64,000 bases of DNA. Origin: Jaltomata sinuosa. Taxonomy: Eukaryota > Streptophyta > Magnoliopsida > Solanales > Solanaceae. Under the pieces are notes generated by a model that worked only from the letters and a program-made list of their open reading frames with translations, made no database searches and was not told the origin of the DNA. The translations under genes and the position numbers were made by a program. The stretch spans positions 1-64,000 of the forward strand of contig QJPP01001557.1 of NCBI GenBank assembly GCA_003996215.1, written 5' to 3'. Below are positions 53,831-64,000 of this stretch, in pieces. Every line of letters starts with the position of its first letter. Position 1 is the stretch's first letter.

Positions 53831-54158
53831 TTGTACGTCATTAGACATCATAGGCTGATTGAGCATAAGCTGATAACTATATCGTAAAAAGAATATTACA
53901 AACCCTATCTATCAGTAGAACAATCCAATAATTTAGTAAAAATAGTATAAGTAGATGACCAAAATCATCCTTTAAGTAAATGTGGATTACAAGTAAAACA
54001 AACAGTCAATAAGATATAAGGCAAGGTAAAGTGATAATATGCAATATAATGCAATACAATAGTCAATAATTTTACCAGCGTAGACCCGCTTCACTAGTGA
54101 CATATTAGAGGCAGGACCCAGAGGAGACTCGCGAAGTTCATATACCCATATAGAATTA
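53831..54158. other. Non-coding interval
   Basis: Nothing recognisable; phrases such as AACCCTATCTATCAGTAG and TAGAGGCAGGACCC suggest degraded LTR sequence in the opposite orientation. Confidence 0.4.
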
Positions 54159-56234
54159 TGTAACATCCTAGAATTTGATGCAGCTTTTAAACTTAGAAGA
54201 ATCTGCAAAATTCAACTTCCCAAGAATTATGGGTTCAAACCACGGGCCGTGGTTTAAACCACGAGCCATGAAATGAACCCATGATTTTAGTTCTACAGGT
54301 CAGTCTCTAGTCTGAGAACCACGAGTGAGTTCTACAAATCGTAGTTCAGTCTATGGTCCGTCCTATCCACTCTTGGAATTAGATTAGAGGACTGGTTGTT
54401 TCCCCTTAGAACTACGAATGGGTCTAAGGATCATAGATATTTCTACGGTCCATCTTGTTGACTCATAAAGTCAGATCTGCAGCCTGCCATTCTGGCCAGG
54501 AACCACGAGAGGCAAACACGAGCCGTGGTTTAGTCTACGGTCCATAGACCTCACCCGTGAAACCTGAAGCTGACTTTTTATTTCAGTTCTTTTTCAGCTT
54601 TTACCCAGGGGTATTTTTATAATTACCCACTCTTTTAACTCTTAAGTGAGATTATTTTGACCATTTTTAGTAGGGTTTTATTCCCTAATAGCCTAAATTC
54701 TTCTCATTCTAAGCAATTCTATTCCCAAAGGAGAAAGAACTCCTTCAAGCTCCAAGTCTCAAGCTCCAAGATAAAGTCTCCATTTCTTTTCATCTTAGAT
54801 CAAGCTAGCTTCTATAAGGTATGTGTATATTCAATAAGGGAATCCTTTTACCCTTATGCCCAAAATCCTCAAGTTTTACTTTGATTTATGAATTTATGAA
54901 ATTAGGGTTCTTACCTAAATTGGAGAAAAGTTATGGATTTGTTTTAAAGTATCAATTCATGATTTTTCACTTATTACCCATGTTTTAATCAAGATTCCTT
55001 GCATAATTTCAAGAGCCCATATGTATGTTGATAATTCTAGCATGATTCCATTGAATTGTATATTTTCAAGCAAAATTAGCATGTTTAGATAACATGACCT
55101 CTATTATCATGAAATTGCATGCCTAATTCTTCAAGTTATGAATTTAGAAAGAAAAGTATATTTTGAATTATGGCTATGCTAAGTTTTAAGGATTTTGAAG
55201 TATGAATTATATGACATCAGATATGTCTCTATATTTTATGAAAGGTTTGGCATCTAAATATGTCTACCTAAGCTATGTGAATTACATGGTATTAGATATA
55301 CCCCTATGCTTTTCAAATAGATTTGGCATCAAATATGTCACAAGTATAACTTAAGCTATAAGTATGTTTTGGGAGTAGTATTGAGCACCGAGTTGGATTG
55401 GGTAAGCGTACCTCTTGTATATCCTAGAACTACGTGCCACCGTAGGTTCTTTAAGTCCCCTCAGTAGGCATTGTGATCACAATAGTTATGCCTTTATACC
55501 CTGACAAGGTATATTGGGTCCTTTCGATGGGGCGGATACATCGGATTCCATGTAGCTCACATGGTCTATGTCAGTTAGAGAACCTCCTATAGAAACAGTT
55601 TCAGTTATTTAAATACATTGAATCTTTGCTTTCAGATTTCAAAGGTTCTATTATTACTTATGGTTTTCAAGTATATTTTGCCTATGATATTGCATTGAGT
55701 CCTTAGCATCCCAGCTTTCACAATCATAACATGATTTCAGTTTTAAAGTATGTATAGCATGTTTACTTCAAACTTTACATATCTCATATACTCAGTACAT
55801 TCTATAGTACTGACGCATACCTTGTGATGCATCCTCTTAATGATGTAGATTCAAGTTCGGGTTTTCAGATTCGTGGATAGAGATTAGCCGGTGTCCCAGC
55901 TTCGAGTGGTGAGTCCTCATACTTCGATGACTAGTATCAGTTGTCTATCTTTTTGGTTTCTGTTTAGTATTTGGAGTTAGCTGGGGTCTTGTCCCAGCAA
56001 CCCATTGTTCAGTTCAGAGGCTTTCAAACATAGTAAATATTCTGTATTTAGGTTTCAGATTATGTTATGTTATGTTTGAGCTGTTGATGACTCAGTCTAT
56101 TTATCTCTTAAGTTTGATGCTTCCATTAAGTTTATCTATGTTTGTTTAAGTCATGCTTTAGCCAAGGGTTAACTTGGGGCACTTATGGTCCCAGGTCTCG
56201 TATTACGCCTAGGGGGTAGCCTCGGGGCCTGACA
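54159..56234 (+). repeat. 5' LTR (2076 bp)
   Basis: Starts TGTAACATCCTAGAATTTG and ends GGGGCCTGACA, followed four bases later by the primer-binding site. Near the start are repeated palindromic words (ACCACGGGCCGTGGT and variants). Another copy begins at 61288. Confidence 0.92.
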
Positions 56235-56238
56235 AACT

Positions 56239-56250
56239 TGGTATCAGAGC
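56239..56250 (+). other. Primer-binding site, tRNA-iMet type
   Basis: TGGTATCAGAGC, the same site as in the left Ty3 element, four bases after the LTR end. Confidence 0.95.
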
Positions 56251-56445
56251 ATCAGGTTCAAGAGTCCTAGGGTGTCTGAAAGCTGCATCGAATAGAGTCT
56301 TTTTCATGTGTGTGAAGAGCGCCACACTTATGAGAGAGAAGCTATGAGGTGTCTTAGGAAGAACTTCACTTATTTCATGATCAATATCATGCGAGAGAGT
56401 TTAACTTTATTACCTTTCTAATCCAATCTTTATGCGTTTTAGATT

Positions 56446-57545
56446 ATGCCTCCTCGTCGTGCTATGCCTCACCGGGCCAATGCTCGAAATGCTAATCCTC
56501 TGATTTCAGACCCCAAGGTCACAAATGTGGAGTTTATAAATACTATTCATATGATAGCCCAGACTATGGCCACTCAGGCTAATCAGTAGGCTCCTATCCC
56601 CGTCCACCCTCAAGGTGGAGTTGTGGCCCGAGTTCGAGACTTTATTTGCATGAACCCACCTGAGTTTTGGGGTTCGAAAGTTGGTGAGGATCCACAAAAT
56701 TTCTTGAATGAAGTAAAGAAGATCTTTTATGTGATGCTAGTGGGTGGTGTTGATTGTATTGAGTTAGCTTTCGATCAACTCAATGACGTGTCTCATATTT
56801 GGTTCACTCAATGAAAAGATGCTAGGTCTAGGGATGTGATCTCTATGACTTGAGAATGTTTTGAGAAGGCTTTTCTTGATCGGTTCTTCCCGAGGGATTT
56901 GAGGCAAGCTAAGGCCAAAGAGTTTGTGAATTTGAGGCAAGGTTTTATGTTGGTTCAGGAGTACAGATTGAAGTTCACTCAACTTTCTAGGTATGCTCCT
57001 TCCATGGTGGCTGACCCATGGGATGAGATGAATAAGTATGTTTATAGAGTGTCAGATCTGGTAAAAAGGAGTGTAGGTCCGCGATGCTTTTGGGTGACAT
57101 GGATATTTCTCGACTTATGAATCATGCCCAATAGATCGAGGGAGATAAGTTGAGGGAGATGGTAAGGGAGAACAAGAGGGTTAGGTCAGAGAGTTCAGGT
57201 TTTGGCCATCATAGGTCTGAAGGTGGACATTGTTCTTTGTTTCAGAAGAAATCATCAGGACCCATTCATTCTTTAGCTAGTGCATCTACCAAGACCCCCA
57301 GGCCTCGTCATGATCAGACTGGTAGAGGATTTGGTTCCTATTCGTAGGGGAGTATTACAAAGGAGACTCCTTACCCTTCTTGCAACAAGTGTGGTAGAAG
57401 TCACCCTGATGAGTGTCTAGCTAGTAGAGAGGGGTGATTTGGGTGTGGACAGGTTGGACACAGGATTAAGGATTGTTATTTAGCTAAGAAGGGTCAGGGA
57501 GGTAGTAGGACTCAGTCTGCTCCATCATCCCCAGGAGGTCGATCG
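56446..57545 (+). pseudogene. Ty3 Gag
   Basis: Starts MPPRRAMPHRANARN at 56446. Gag core: ICMNPPEFWGSKVGEDPQNF, LNEVKKIF, IELAFDQLNDVSHIWF, FFPRDLRQAKAKEFVNLRQ and FTQLSRYAP. Two zinc-knuckle regions: CNKCGRSHPDEC near 57385, then a second whose first Cys codon is TGA (57435-57437) before FGCGQVGHRIKDC. Further stops at about 56588, 56812, 56852, 57117 and 57131. The Arg/Asn-rich start and double knuckle fit this Tekay-like family. Broken. Confidence 0.88.
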
Positions 57546-58157
57546 GCCCAGCAGGGTACTACTTTTAGTTCTGGTGGTCAGCACCAAAACTGCCTTTATG
57601 CCATGTCCTCACGCCAGGACCAGGAGAGTTCACTGGATGTTGTTACTGGTATGTTAAAAGTCTTCTATTTTGATGTGTATACTTTATTAAATCCTGGTGC
57701 ATACTTATCTTTTGTGACGCCTTATGTTGCTTGCAAGTTTGAGATTTGTCCTGATCAACTCCTAGAACCCTTTTGTATTTCTACTCCTGTTGGTGAGTTA
57801 GTCCTAGCCAAAAGAATCAACCAAAATTGCCCTATCTCAGTCCTTCATAGAGTCACTTCAGCGGATCTAGTAGAGTTGGAGATGACTGATTTTGATATTA
57901 TTCTTGGTATGGATTGGTTGTATGCATGTTATTCCTCGGTTGATCGTCGTACTCGAGTCATCAGTTTCAAATTTCCAAATAAACCTGTTTTAGAGTGGCA
58001 GGGTAGTCCTCCATCCTTGAAGGGTCATTTCATATCTTATCTTAAGGCTAGAAAAAAGATTTTTAAGGGTTATGTCTATCATATAGTTCGGGTAATGTAC
58101 ATGGAGTCCAAAACCCCATATCTCCAGTCAGTTCCTGTTGTGAGTGAGTTTCCATAA
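57546..58157 (+). pseudogene. Ty3 protease
   Basis: Open piece 57603-58157 has the active-site block as YTLLNPGAYLSFV, i.e. Asn in place of the catalytic Asp, and later DFDIILGMDWLYA, the conserved C-terminal hairpin. It ends in SVPVVSEFP and a TAA at the start of the RT region (usually FPDVFPEDLPG). The Asp-to-Asn change should abolish activity. Confidence 0.88.
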
Positions 58158-59050
58158 GTGTTTCCTGAAGATTTTCCTGGAGTCCCTCCCGAGCGGGAGA
58201 TCGACTTTGGAATAGATCTTCTTCAAGATACACATCCTATCTCTATTCCTCAATATAGGATGGCTCCCATGGAGCTTAAGAAATTAAAAAAGTCAGTTGA
58301 AAGACCTCCTTGATAAGGGTTTTCTTCGACCTAACATCTCTCCATGAGTTGCTCCAGTCTTATTTGTACAAAAAAATATGGTTCCCTCAAAATGTATATC
58401 GACTACCGTCAGTTGAACAAGGTCACAATCAAGAATAAGTATCCCATTCCTAGGATTGATGACTTGTTTGATCAACTTCAGGGTGCCAGTTACTTCTCCA
58501 AGATCGACCTTAGATTCGGTTATCACAGCTTCGTGTTAGAGAGTGTGACATCTGAAGACAGCCTTCAGAACTCGGTATGGTCATTATGAATTTGTGGTTA
58601 TGTCTTTTGGACTAACGAATGCTCCTGTGGCCTTTATGGATTTGATGAACCGTGTGTTCAAGTATTATTTGGATTTGTTTATGATTGTGTTCATTGATGA
58701 TATCCTTATCTACTTTCTGAGTAAGGAGGAGCATGCGGACCATTTGAGAGTGGTGTTGCATACTCTCAAGGACCGACAGTTATTTGCTAAGTTTAGCAAG
58801 TGTGAGTTTTGGGTGCAGTCTGTTGCTTTTCTGGGTCATATTGTGACTGGAGATGGTATTCTAGTTGATTCTCAAAAGATTGAGGCAGTAAAGAACTGGC
58901 CTAGACCCATTTCCCCGTCTAATATTAAGAGCTTTTTGGGTTTAGCTGGTTACTATAGGAGGTTTGTGGAGGGGTTTTCTTCCATTGATGCCCTTTTGAC
59001 TTGGTTAACTCAAAAGAAGGTTAAATTTCAGTGGTCTGATCTATGTGAGA
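58158..59050 (+). pseudogene. Ty3 reverse transcriptase
   Basis: VFPEDFPGVPPEREIDFGID, YRMAPMELKKLK, then a frame break and stops at about 58313, followed by MYIDYRQLNKVTIKNKYPIP, FSKIDLRFGYHSF (first catalytic Asp kept), a frameshift near 58589, then SFGLTNAPVAFMDLMN, FIDDILIYF (active site kept), and the thumb KFSKCEFWVQSVAFLGHIV. Two or three frame breaks. Confidence 0.92.
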
Positions 59051-59634
59051 AGATTTTTCAGGAATTGAAGACTAGATTGACAACAACTCCAGTGTTGGAT
59101 CTACCCGAGGGCCTAGATGATTTTGTTGTGTATTGTGATGCTTCTAGGATTGGTTTGAGTTGTGTGTTAATGCATCATGGCAAGGTGATTGCTTATGCTT
59201 CGAGACAACTTAAGATTCATGAGAAGAACTACCCTACTCATGATCTTGAGTTAGCAGCCATGATTTTTGCTTTGAAGATTTGGAGACACTACTTGTATGG
59301 TACTCATGTGGATGTATTCACCAATCATAAGAGTCTTCAGTATGTGTTCACACAAAAGGAATTGAATCTTTGTCAAAGGAGATGGCTTGAGCTTCTTGAG
59401 GATTATGATATGAGTGTGCTTTACCATCCGGGTAAGGCCAATGTCGTGGCAAATGCACTTAGTAGATTTTCCATGGGTAGTGTGTCTTTAGTTAAAAATG
59501 GAAACAAAGAATTGGCCAAAGATGTTCATCGACTTGCTCGATTGGGAGTTCACCTTATAGATTCGACAGAAGGTGGTATTATTGTTCAAAATAGTTTCGA
59601 ATCATCTTTGATAGCCGAAGTGAAAGAAAAGTAA
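59051..59634 (+). pseudogene. Ty3 RNase H
   Basis: Continues in the RT frame: VVYCDASRIGLSCVLMHHGK, AYASRQLKIHEKNYPTHDLE, LAAMIFALKIWRHYLYG, VDVFTNHKSLQYVF and YHPGKANVVANALSR. The two positions usually Asp in FTDHKS and VADALSR are Asn (G-to-A changes). The first Asp and the Glu are kept. It continues open to a stop at 59634. Confidence 0.9.
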
Positions 59635-61053
59635 GATAGTGATCCTATTTTGCACAAGCTGAAGGGTGCAGTCCATCATCAAAGGGTAGAGGTTTTCTCC
59701 CAGGAGGGAGATGGTATGTTTTGATATCAGGGTCAATTGTGTGTTCCTGACATAGATAGGTTGAGATAGCAGATTTTGACAGAGGCTCATAGCTCCAGGT
59801 ATTCTATTCACCCCGGTGCCACCAAGATGTACCGTGACCTGCAGGAAGTCTATTGGTGGAATGGCATGAAGAGGGACATAGCAAGTTTTGTGGCTAAGTG
59901 TCCCAACTATCAACAAGTGAAGGTAGAACATCAGCGACCAGGTGGTATGACTCAGGATATTGACCTTCCTACTTAGAAGTGGGAAGATATCAATATGAAC
60001 TTCATTACTGGTTTGCCTCGTACTCGTAGGCAACATGATTCGATTTGGGTGATTTTTGACAGGATGACTAAGTCATCCCACTGCTTGGCTATTAAGACTA
60101 CGGATTCAGCAGATGATTATTCCAGACTCTATATTCGGGAGATAGTCAGATTGCATGGTGTTCCATTGTCTATCATTTCTGATAGGGGTACTCAGTTTAC
60201 ATCCCAGTTTTGGAAGTCATTTTAGAGAGGTCTTGGTACTCAGGTTAAGCTTAGCACAACTTTTCACCCACAGACGGATGGCAAGGCATAGCGTACTATT
60301 CAAATTTTGGAGGATATGTTGAGAGCTTGTGTGATTGATTTCAGAGGTAATTGGGATTATCACTTACCTCTTATCAAGTTTGCCTACAACAACAACTTTC
60401 ATTCTAACATCCAGATGGCTCCTTATGAGGCACTTTATGAGCTGAGGTGTAGATCTCCAATTGGTTGGTTTGAGGTAGGTGAGGTAGCTTTGATTGGTCC
60501 AAATTTGGTTCATGAGACTATGGAGAAGGTTCATATCATTAGGGAGAGGTTGAAGACCGCTCAGAGTCGACAAAAATCATATATTGATGTGAGGAGAAAA
60601 AAGTTAAAGTTTGAGGTTGATGATTGGGTATTTCTGAAGGTGTCACCCATGAAGGATGTGATGAGATTTGGCAAGAAAGGGAAACTTATTCCCCGATATG
60701 TAGGTCCTTATCAAATTCTTAGGAGAGTTGGTAGTGTTGCTTATGATTTGGATTTGCCAATGGATTTAGAAGCGATTCATCTGGTTTTTCCATATTTCTT
60801 TGTTGAAGAAGTGTGTTGGTGATTCGACCGTGATTGTTCCTTTGGAAGATGTGAGTGTGAAGATAGCCTTACTTATGAGGAGGTTCCCATGTAGATTCTT
60901 GATTGTCAGGTTCGGAGGTTGAGAAACAAAGAAATCACTTCGGTGAAGGTCCTTTGGAGAAATAAGCTAGTTGAGGGAGCTACTTGGGAGGCAGAAGCAG
61001 CCATGAAAGCCAAGTACCCTAATCTATTTCCTTCCGATTTAGTTTCAATTTGA
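59635..61053 (+). pseudogene. Ty3 integrase with chromodomain-like tail
   Basis: Zinc domain: HPGATKMYRDLQEVYWW and KRDIASFVAKCPNYQQ (the second Cys of the CxxC is Tyr). Core: WEDINMNFITGLPRTR (catalytic Asp changed to Asn), IFDRMTKSSHCLA, VPLSIISDRGTQFTSQFWKS (second Asp kept), then a stop, HPQTDGKA followed by TAG in place of the catalytic Glu codon, and RTIQILEDMLRACV. C-terminus GPYQILRRVGSVAYDLDLP. After another frame break, ILDCQVRRLRNKEITSVKVLW and GATWEAEAAMKAKYPNLF are chromodomain-like and end at TGA 61051. Chromodomains target insertion to chromatin. Confidence 0.9.
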
Positions 61054-61274
61054 GGTAATAGTTTCCTCCTTAGTATATCCCTCCGATTCTATTCCATCAG
61101 TTTTCCTCATGATCCTAGCATGCATTCATGTTTTCCGCAGTTAGTTCAATCATGTTTTAAGTTGAAAAGCTCAGTTTTTATGTTTATCCTTGATTTTTCA
61201 TGTTCTGTTGCTTGGTTGGGCTGTTTTCTCTCCAGTTTTCCTTGCTTAGTCTTCATTTGAGGACGAATGATCCC

Positions 61275-61284
61275 AAGGGGGAGA
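61275..61284 (+). other. Polypurine tract
   Basis: AAGGGGGAGA just before the 3' LTR start at 61288. Confidence 0.9.
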
Positions 61285-61287
61285 TAT

Positions 61288-61972
61288 TATAATACCTCAG
61301 AATTTGATCCATCTTTTAAACTTAGAAAGAACCTGCAAAATTCAACTTCCCAGGAATTACGGGTCCAAACCATGGGCCGTGGTTTGAACCACGAGCCATG
61401 GAATGAACCCGTGGTTTCAGTTCTGCAGGTCAGTCTCTAGTCTGAGAGTCACGAGTGGGTTCTACAGACCATAGTCCAGTCTACGGTCTATCATGTCCAC
61501 TCGTGGAATTAGATCAGAGGACTGCCTGTTTCCCCTGAGAATTACGAATGGGTATTTCTATGGTCTGTCCTGTTGACTCATAGAGTCGGATCTGCAGCCT
61601 GCCATTATGGCCAGGAACCATAAGAGGCAACCATGGGCCGTAGTTTAGTCTACTGTCCATAGACCTCACCCGTGGAACCTGAAGTTGAGCTTTTAATTCA
61701 GTTCTTTTCCAGCTTTTACTTAGGGGTATTTTTGTAATTATCCACTCTTTTAACTCTTAAGTGAGGTTATTTTGACCATTTTTAGTAGAGTTTTATTCCC
61801 TAATAGCCTAAACTCTTTTCATTCTAAGCAATTCTATTCCCAAAGGAGAAAGAACTCCTTCAAGCTCCAAGTCTTAAGCTCCAAGATCAAGCCTCCATTT
61901 CTTTTCATCTTAGATCAAGCTAGATTCTAAAAGGTATGTGGGTATTCAATAAGGGAATTCATTCACCCTTAT
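61288..61972 (+). repeat. 3' LTR, truncated (685 bp)
   Basis: Matches the first ~690 bp of the 5' LTR and stops abruptly within TTCACCCTTAT, after which the 5' LTR continues GCCCAAAATCC but this copy continues AAGAAAACTCTTCC, minus-strand integrase sequence of another element. Confidence 0.88.
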
Positions 61973-64000
61973 AAGAAAACTCTTCCAAATACAAGAACTG
62001 GTCCCAATGACCTCCAAAGTTAATAACATATACACGTAGCATATCCACAAGAACCTGGATGGTCCTTTCTGACTGACCTTCCATCTGATAGTGAAATGCT
62101 CTGTTAAGCTCAACCCATGTACCTAACTCTTTCTTCTTTGACCTCTATAAGTGAAATATAAACTAAGTACCTCGGCCTGAAGTGATAGAAATGGGAATAC
62201 CATATAATTAAACAATCTCTCAAATGTAGATTTTAACCAACCTCTCTAAATTATAAGTAGTCTAAATTGGCATAAATAAGCAAATTTGGTCAATCTATCC
62301 ATAATGACCTATATAACATCAAATTTTCTCAAAGTCTATGGTAAACCTACCATAAAGTCCATAGCTATCCACTCTATGTTCCACTAAGGTATAGGTATTT
62401 TTTGATCTTTGAGGTTCATACTTCACTTGTTGACAATTCAAGTACCAAGGCACAAACCCACGATGTCCCTCTTCATCCTACACCACTAATAGTGTTGCTT
62501 TAAATCACGGTACAACTTTTTTTCTCCTGGATAGATAGAATATTTGAAACTATTAGCCTCTTCTATAATCAATCTAGTCAAATCACCCCCTCTAGAAACA
62601 CAAATACGACCCTTGATCCTCAAAAACACCCTCTGGATCTAGAATTGCAGGTCTAGCTTCACATGTCAATACTTTGTCTCAAATCGTCCTCAACTTATCA
62701 TCCTCAAACTATAGAGCCTTATTTATTTGTACCAAAAATGACTGAACTTTAACACACACAAGAGTTCTGCAAACTCCAAAATAACTAGTCTCACAAGGCT
62801 ACTAACCCCATACCTAAAATCCCTAGCCAAGGTCTCTACTCTATATGTAATCTTAGCCAATCCACCATGTTGACGATCTCATCCTTCAATCCATATGTTA
62901 CTATACTTTTGATGCGCCACTCTATTTAAAAATATTTTAAAGTTTATGATGATAAAAAAATCCTACAATGCACACCATAGAGGTAATGCCTCCTAAAAAG
63001 CAATTACTATCGCTGCCAACTCTAGATCATGAGTATGGTAGTTTTTTTTGAAACATCCAATTGCCTAGTAGCATAAGATATCACCTTACCTTTATGCATC
63101 AACACACAACCAAGACCAACTTAAAAATTATCACAACGCTCTATGAAGCCTTCACCTTCCATAGGTAAGGTTAAAGTAGAAGTCTAAGTTATCAAAGCCT
63201 TGAGCTTTAAGAAACTTGATTCACATTGTCGTATTACTCGAATGCCATATCTTCTTTGGTCAACCCCGTCAACAGAGATAACAAGATGACTCATCCTTCA
63301 TAAGTCATCAATGGTAGTCAATCAATCCTACATTATCAATTTTACAAATCCGGAGTTTATGTAGTTGATATTAGCCTAGACCAAACTCAAACATCTTGAA
63401 ACTCTATGCCATAAGTCCAAAAAAATTACTTGGGCCTTATTCAACTTGAAGGACATGACCAAAAACTCATAATGCACATAACAAACCTTAGAATCCATTT
63501 TACAAACATCCTCAGCCCTAATCAAGCTTTGCATCCAAAAGTCCTGAAGCAATTCTTCCAATTCCATCAATAGTAATGGAGCCCTCTGATAAAGTAAAAC
63601 AGAGATGAGCTCAGTGCACAACATTAAGTCGATACCAAAATTGTTGCTGCATCATGAGGAACACTATACTAAATGGCATTATAATCTTAACCTAATAACC
63701 CACAATTGTAAGGTAGGGTAAAAGCTAATCCAACCTAAGATGATGTCAAAGTCAACCATACCTAATTTAATCAATTAACCATACGTGTCGTACACCACCA
63801 AGGTAATTGTACAAAATTGATTTAATTGATCCACCACTAAAAAATCATGAACGGGTATCAAAACATGTATAGATACTGCAAGAGAATCATAAATCACAAC
63901 CATATCAAAGATAAAGTGCACAAATGCTCTAAAAGAAAGTAATTCCATAATTGAATGTAACTATAATAGGTCAAGATCACACTGGAATTATACCTGAAAC
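61973..64000 (-). pseudogene. Old Ty3/gypsy pol, minus strand (integrase, RNase H, RT, protease)
   Basis: Read right to left: protease-region relics with FDVILG-like hairpin (63700-64000), RT (63660-63240; the open piece 63624-63376 has VHYEFLVMSFKLNKAQVIF, degraded from the SFGLTNAP box), RNase H (63240-62690; GLGCVLMHKGKVISYATRQL and NYHTHDLELAAIV near 63090-63010), and integrase (62560-61973; WYLNCQQVKYE, LVEHRVDSYGLYGRFTIDF and HYQMEGQSERTIQVLVDMLR). Many stops and frame changes; more decayed than the other Ty3 copies here. It runs off the right window edge. Confidence 0.85.

Larger units (their letters stand above)
54159..61972 (+). mobile_element. Ty3/gypsy Tekay-like element, plus strand, truncated 3' LTR
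   Basis: 5' LTR, primer-binding site, gag, protease, RT, RNase H, integrase and a chromodomain-like tail in order, then a polypurine tract and 685 bp of 3' LTR. The 3' LTR stops at about 61972 where homology to the 5' LTR ends. LTRs differ at about 11 percent of positions over the first 175 bases by eye, so the insertion is old. Coding carries at least ten stops and several frameshifts, and catalytic residues of protease, RNase H and integrase are changed. Confidence 0.92.

Noticed and set aside
60364..60573. Frame opposite to the right element's integrase
   Set aside because: Shadow of the conserved integrase C-terminus.
54159..61972. Endogenous pararetrovirus
   Set aside because: Domain order is gag-pro-RT-RNase H-integrase between LTRs with a chromodomain-like tail; no movement protein and no LTR-free layout.
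1..64000. tRNA, rRNA or small nuclear RNA genes
   Set aside because: No box A/box B pair with a foldable cloverleaf, and no rRNA signature, was found by eye; the tRNA-like words are primer-binding sites.

Overview
This is nuclear DNA of a flowering plant, most likely a member of the Solanaceae. The evidence is that almost every base belongs to plant transposable elements (Ty3 Tekay-like, Ty3 Tat/Ogre-like, Ty1/copia, L1-type LINE, CACTA, Harbinger, Stowaway), primer-binding sites match plant tRNAs, and the one intact host gene is a three-exon plant methylesterase with closest remembered similarity to tobacco SABP2. Genus cannot be fixed from sequence reading alone. There are no bacterial features, operons, CRISPR arrays or recognisable tRNA/rRNA genes.

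Layout. 1-6831: a minus-strand Tekay/Del-like Ty3 element (RNase H, RT, protease, gag, primer-binding site, complete 3.1-kb 5' LTR); its 3' half is outside the window. It was inserted into 6832-25732, a large minus-strand Ogre/Tat-type element with hypervariable 3' UTR arrays, pol with dual RNase H, G-patch, protease, gag, two extra upstream ORFs, primer-binding site and a 3.4-kb 5' LTR. The Ogre in turn interrupts a LINE whose endonuclease remnant is at 25733-26290. 27740-31076: two CACTA right ends with palindromic subterminal arrays, an inner ~200-bp satellite and a 31-bp array. 31077-36345: relics (RNase H-like LINE tail, BAHD acyltransferase pseudogene, Harbinger transposase, LTR fragments, MITEs).

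36517-41120 (minus): an apparently intact alpha/beta-hydrolase methylesterase gene. Exons at 41120-40755, 38952-38821 and 36804-36517 join in frame to 261 codons with Ser/Asp/His catalytic residues. Intron 2 contains a LINE 3' end and intron 1 a ~137-bp tandem array. A MITE nested inside another MITE lies just upstream of its promoter. A degraded Ty3 LTR fragment lies on each side of the gene in the same orientation.

43300-49828: a CACTA left end, the LTR fragment, and a decayed minus-strand Ty1/copia element bounded by ~510-bp LTRs. 50089-53830 (plus): remains of a third LTR-retroelement type with an LTR. 54159-61972 (plus): a Tekay-like Ty3 element with complete 5' LTR, heavily mutated gag-pol with a chromodomain-like tail, and a truncated 3' LTR that abuts 61973-64000, an inverted, very old Ty3 pol.

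The window is therefore a nested-retrotransposon landscape around one surviving gene. The retroelements carry stops, frameshifts and catalytic Asp-to-Asn changes, so most are dead; the methylesterase looks under selection. The most unusual signals are a repeated stem-loop motif downstream of ORFs inside the Ogre element, its two extra ORFs, the palindrome arrays of the CACTA elements, and the MITE-like minisatellite in the methylesterase intron.
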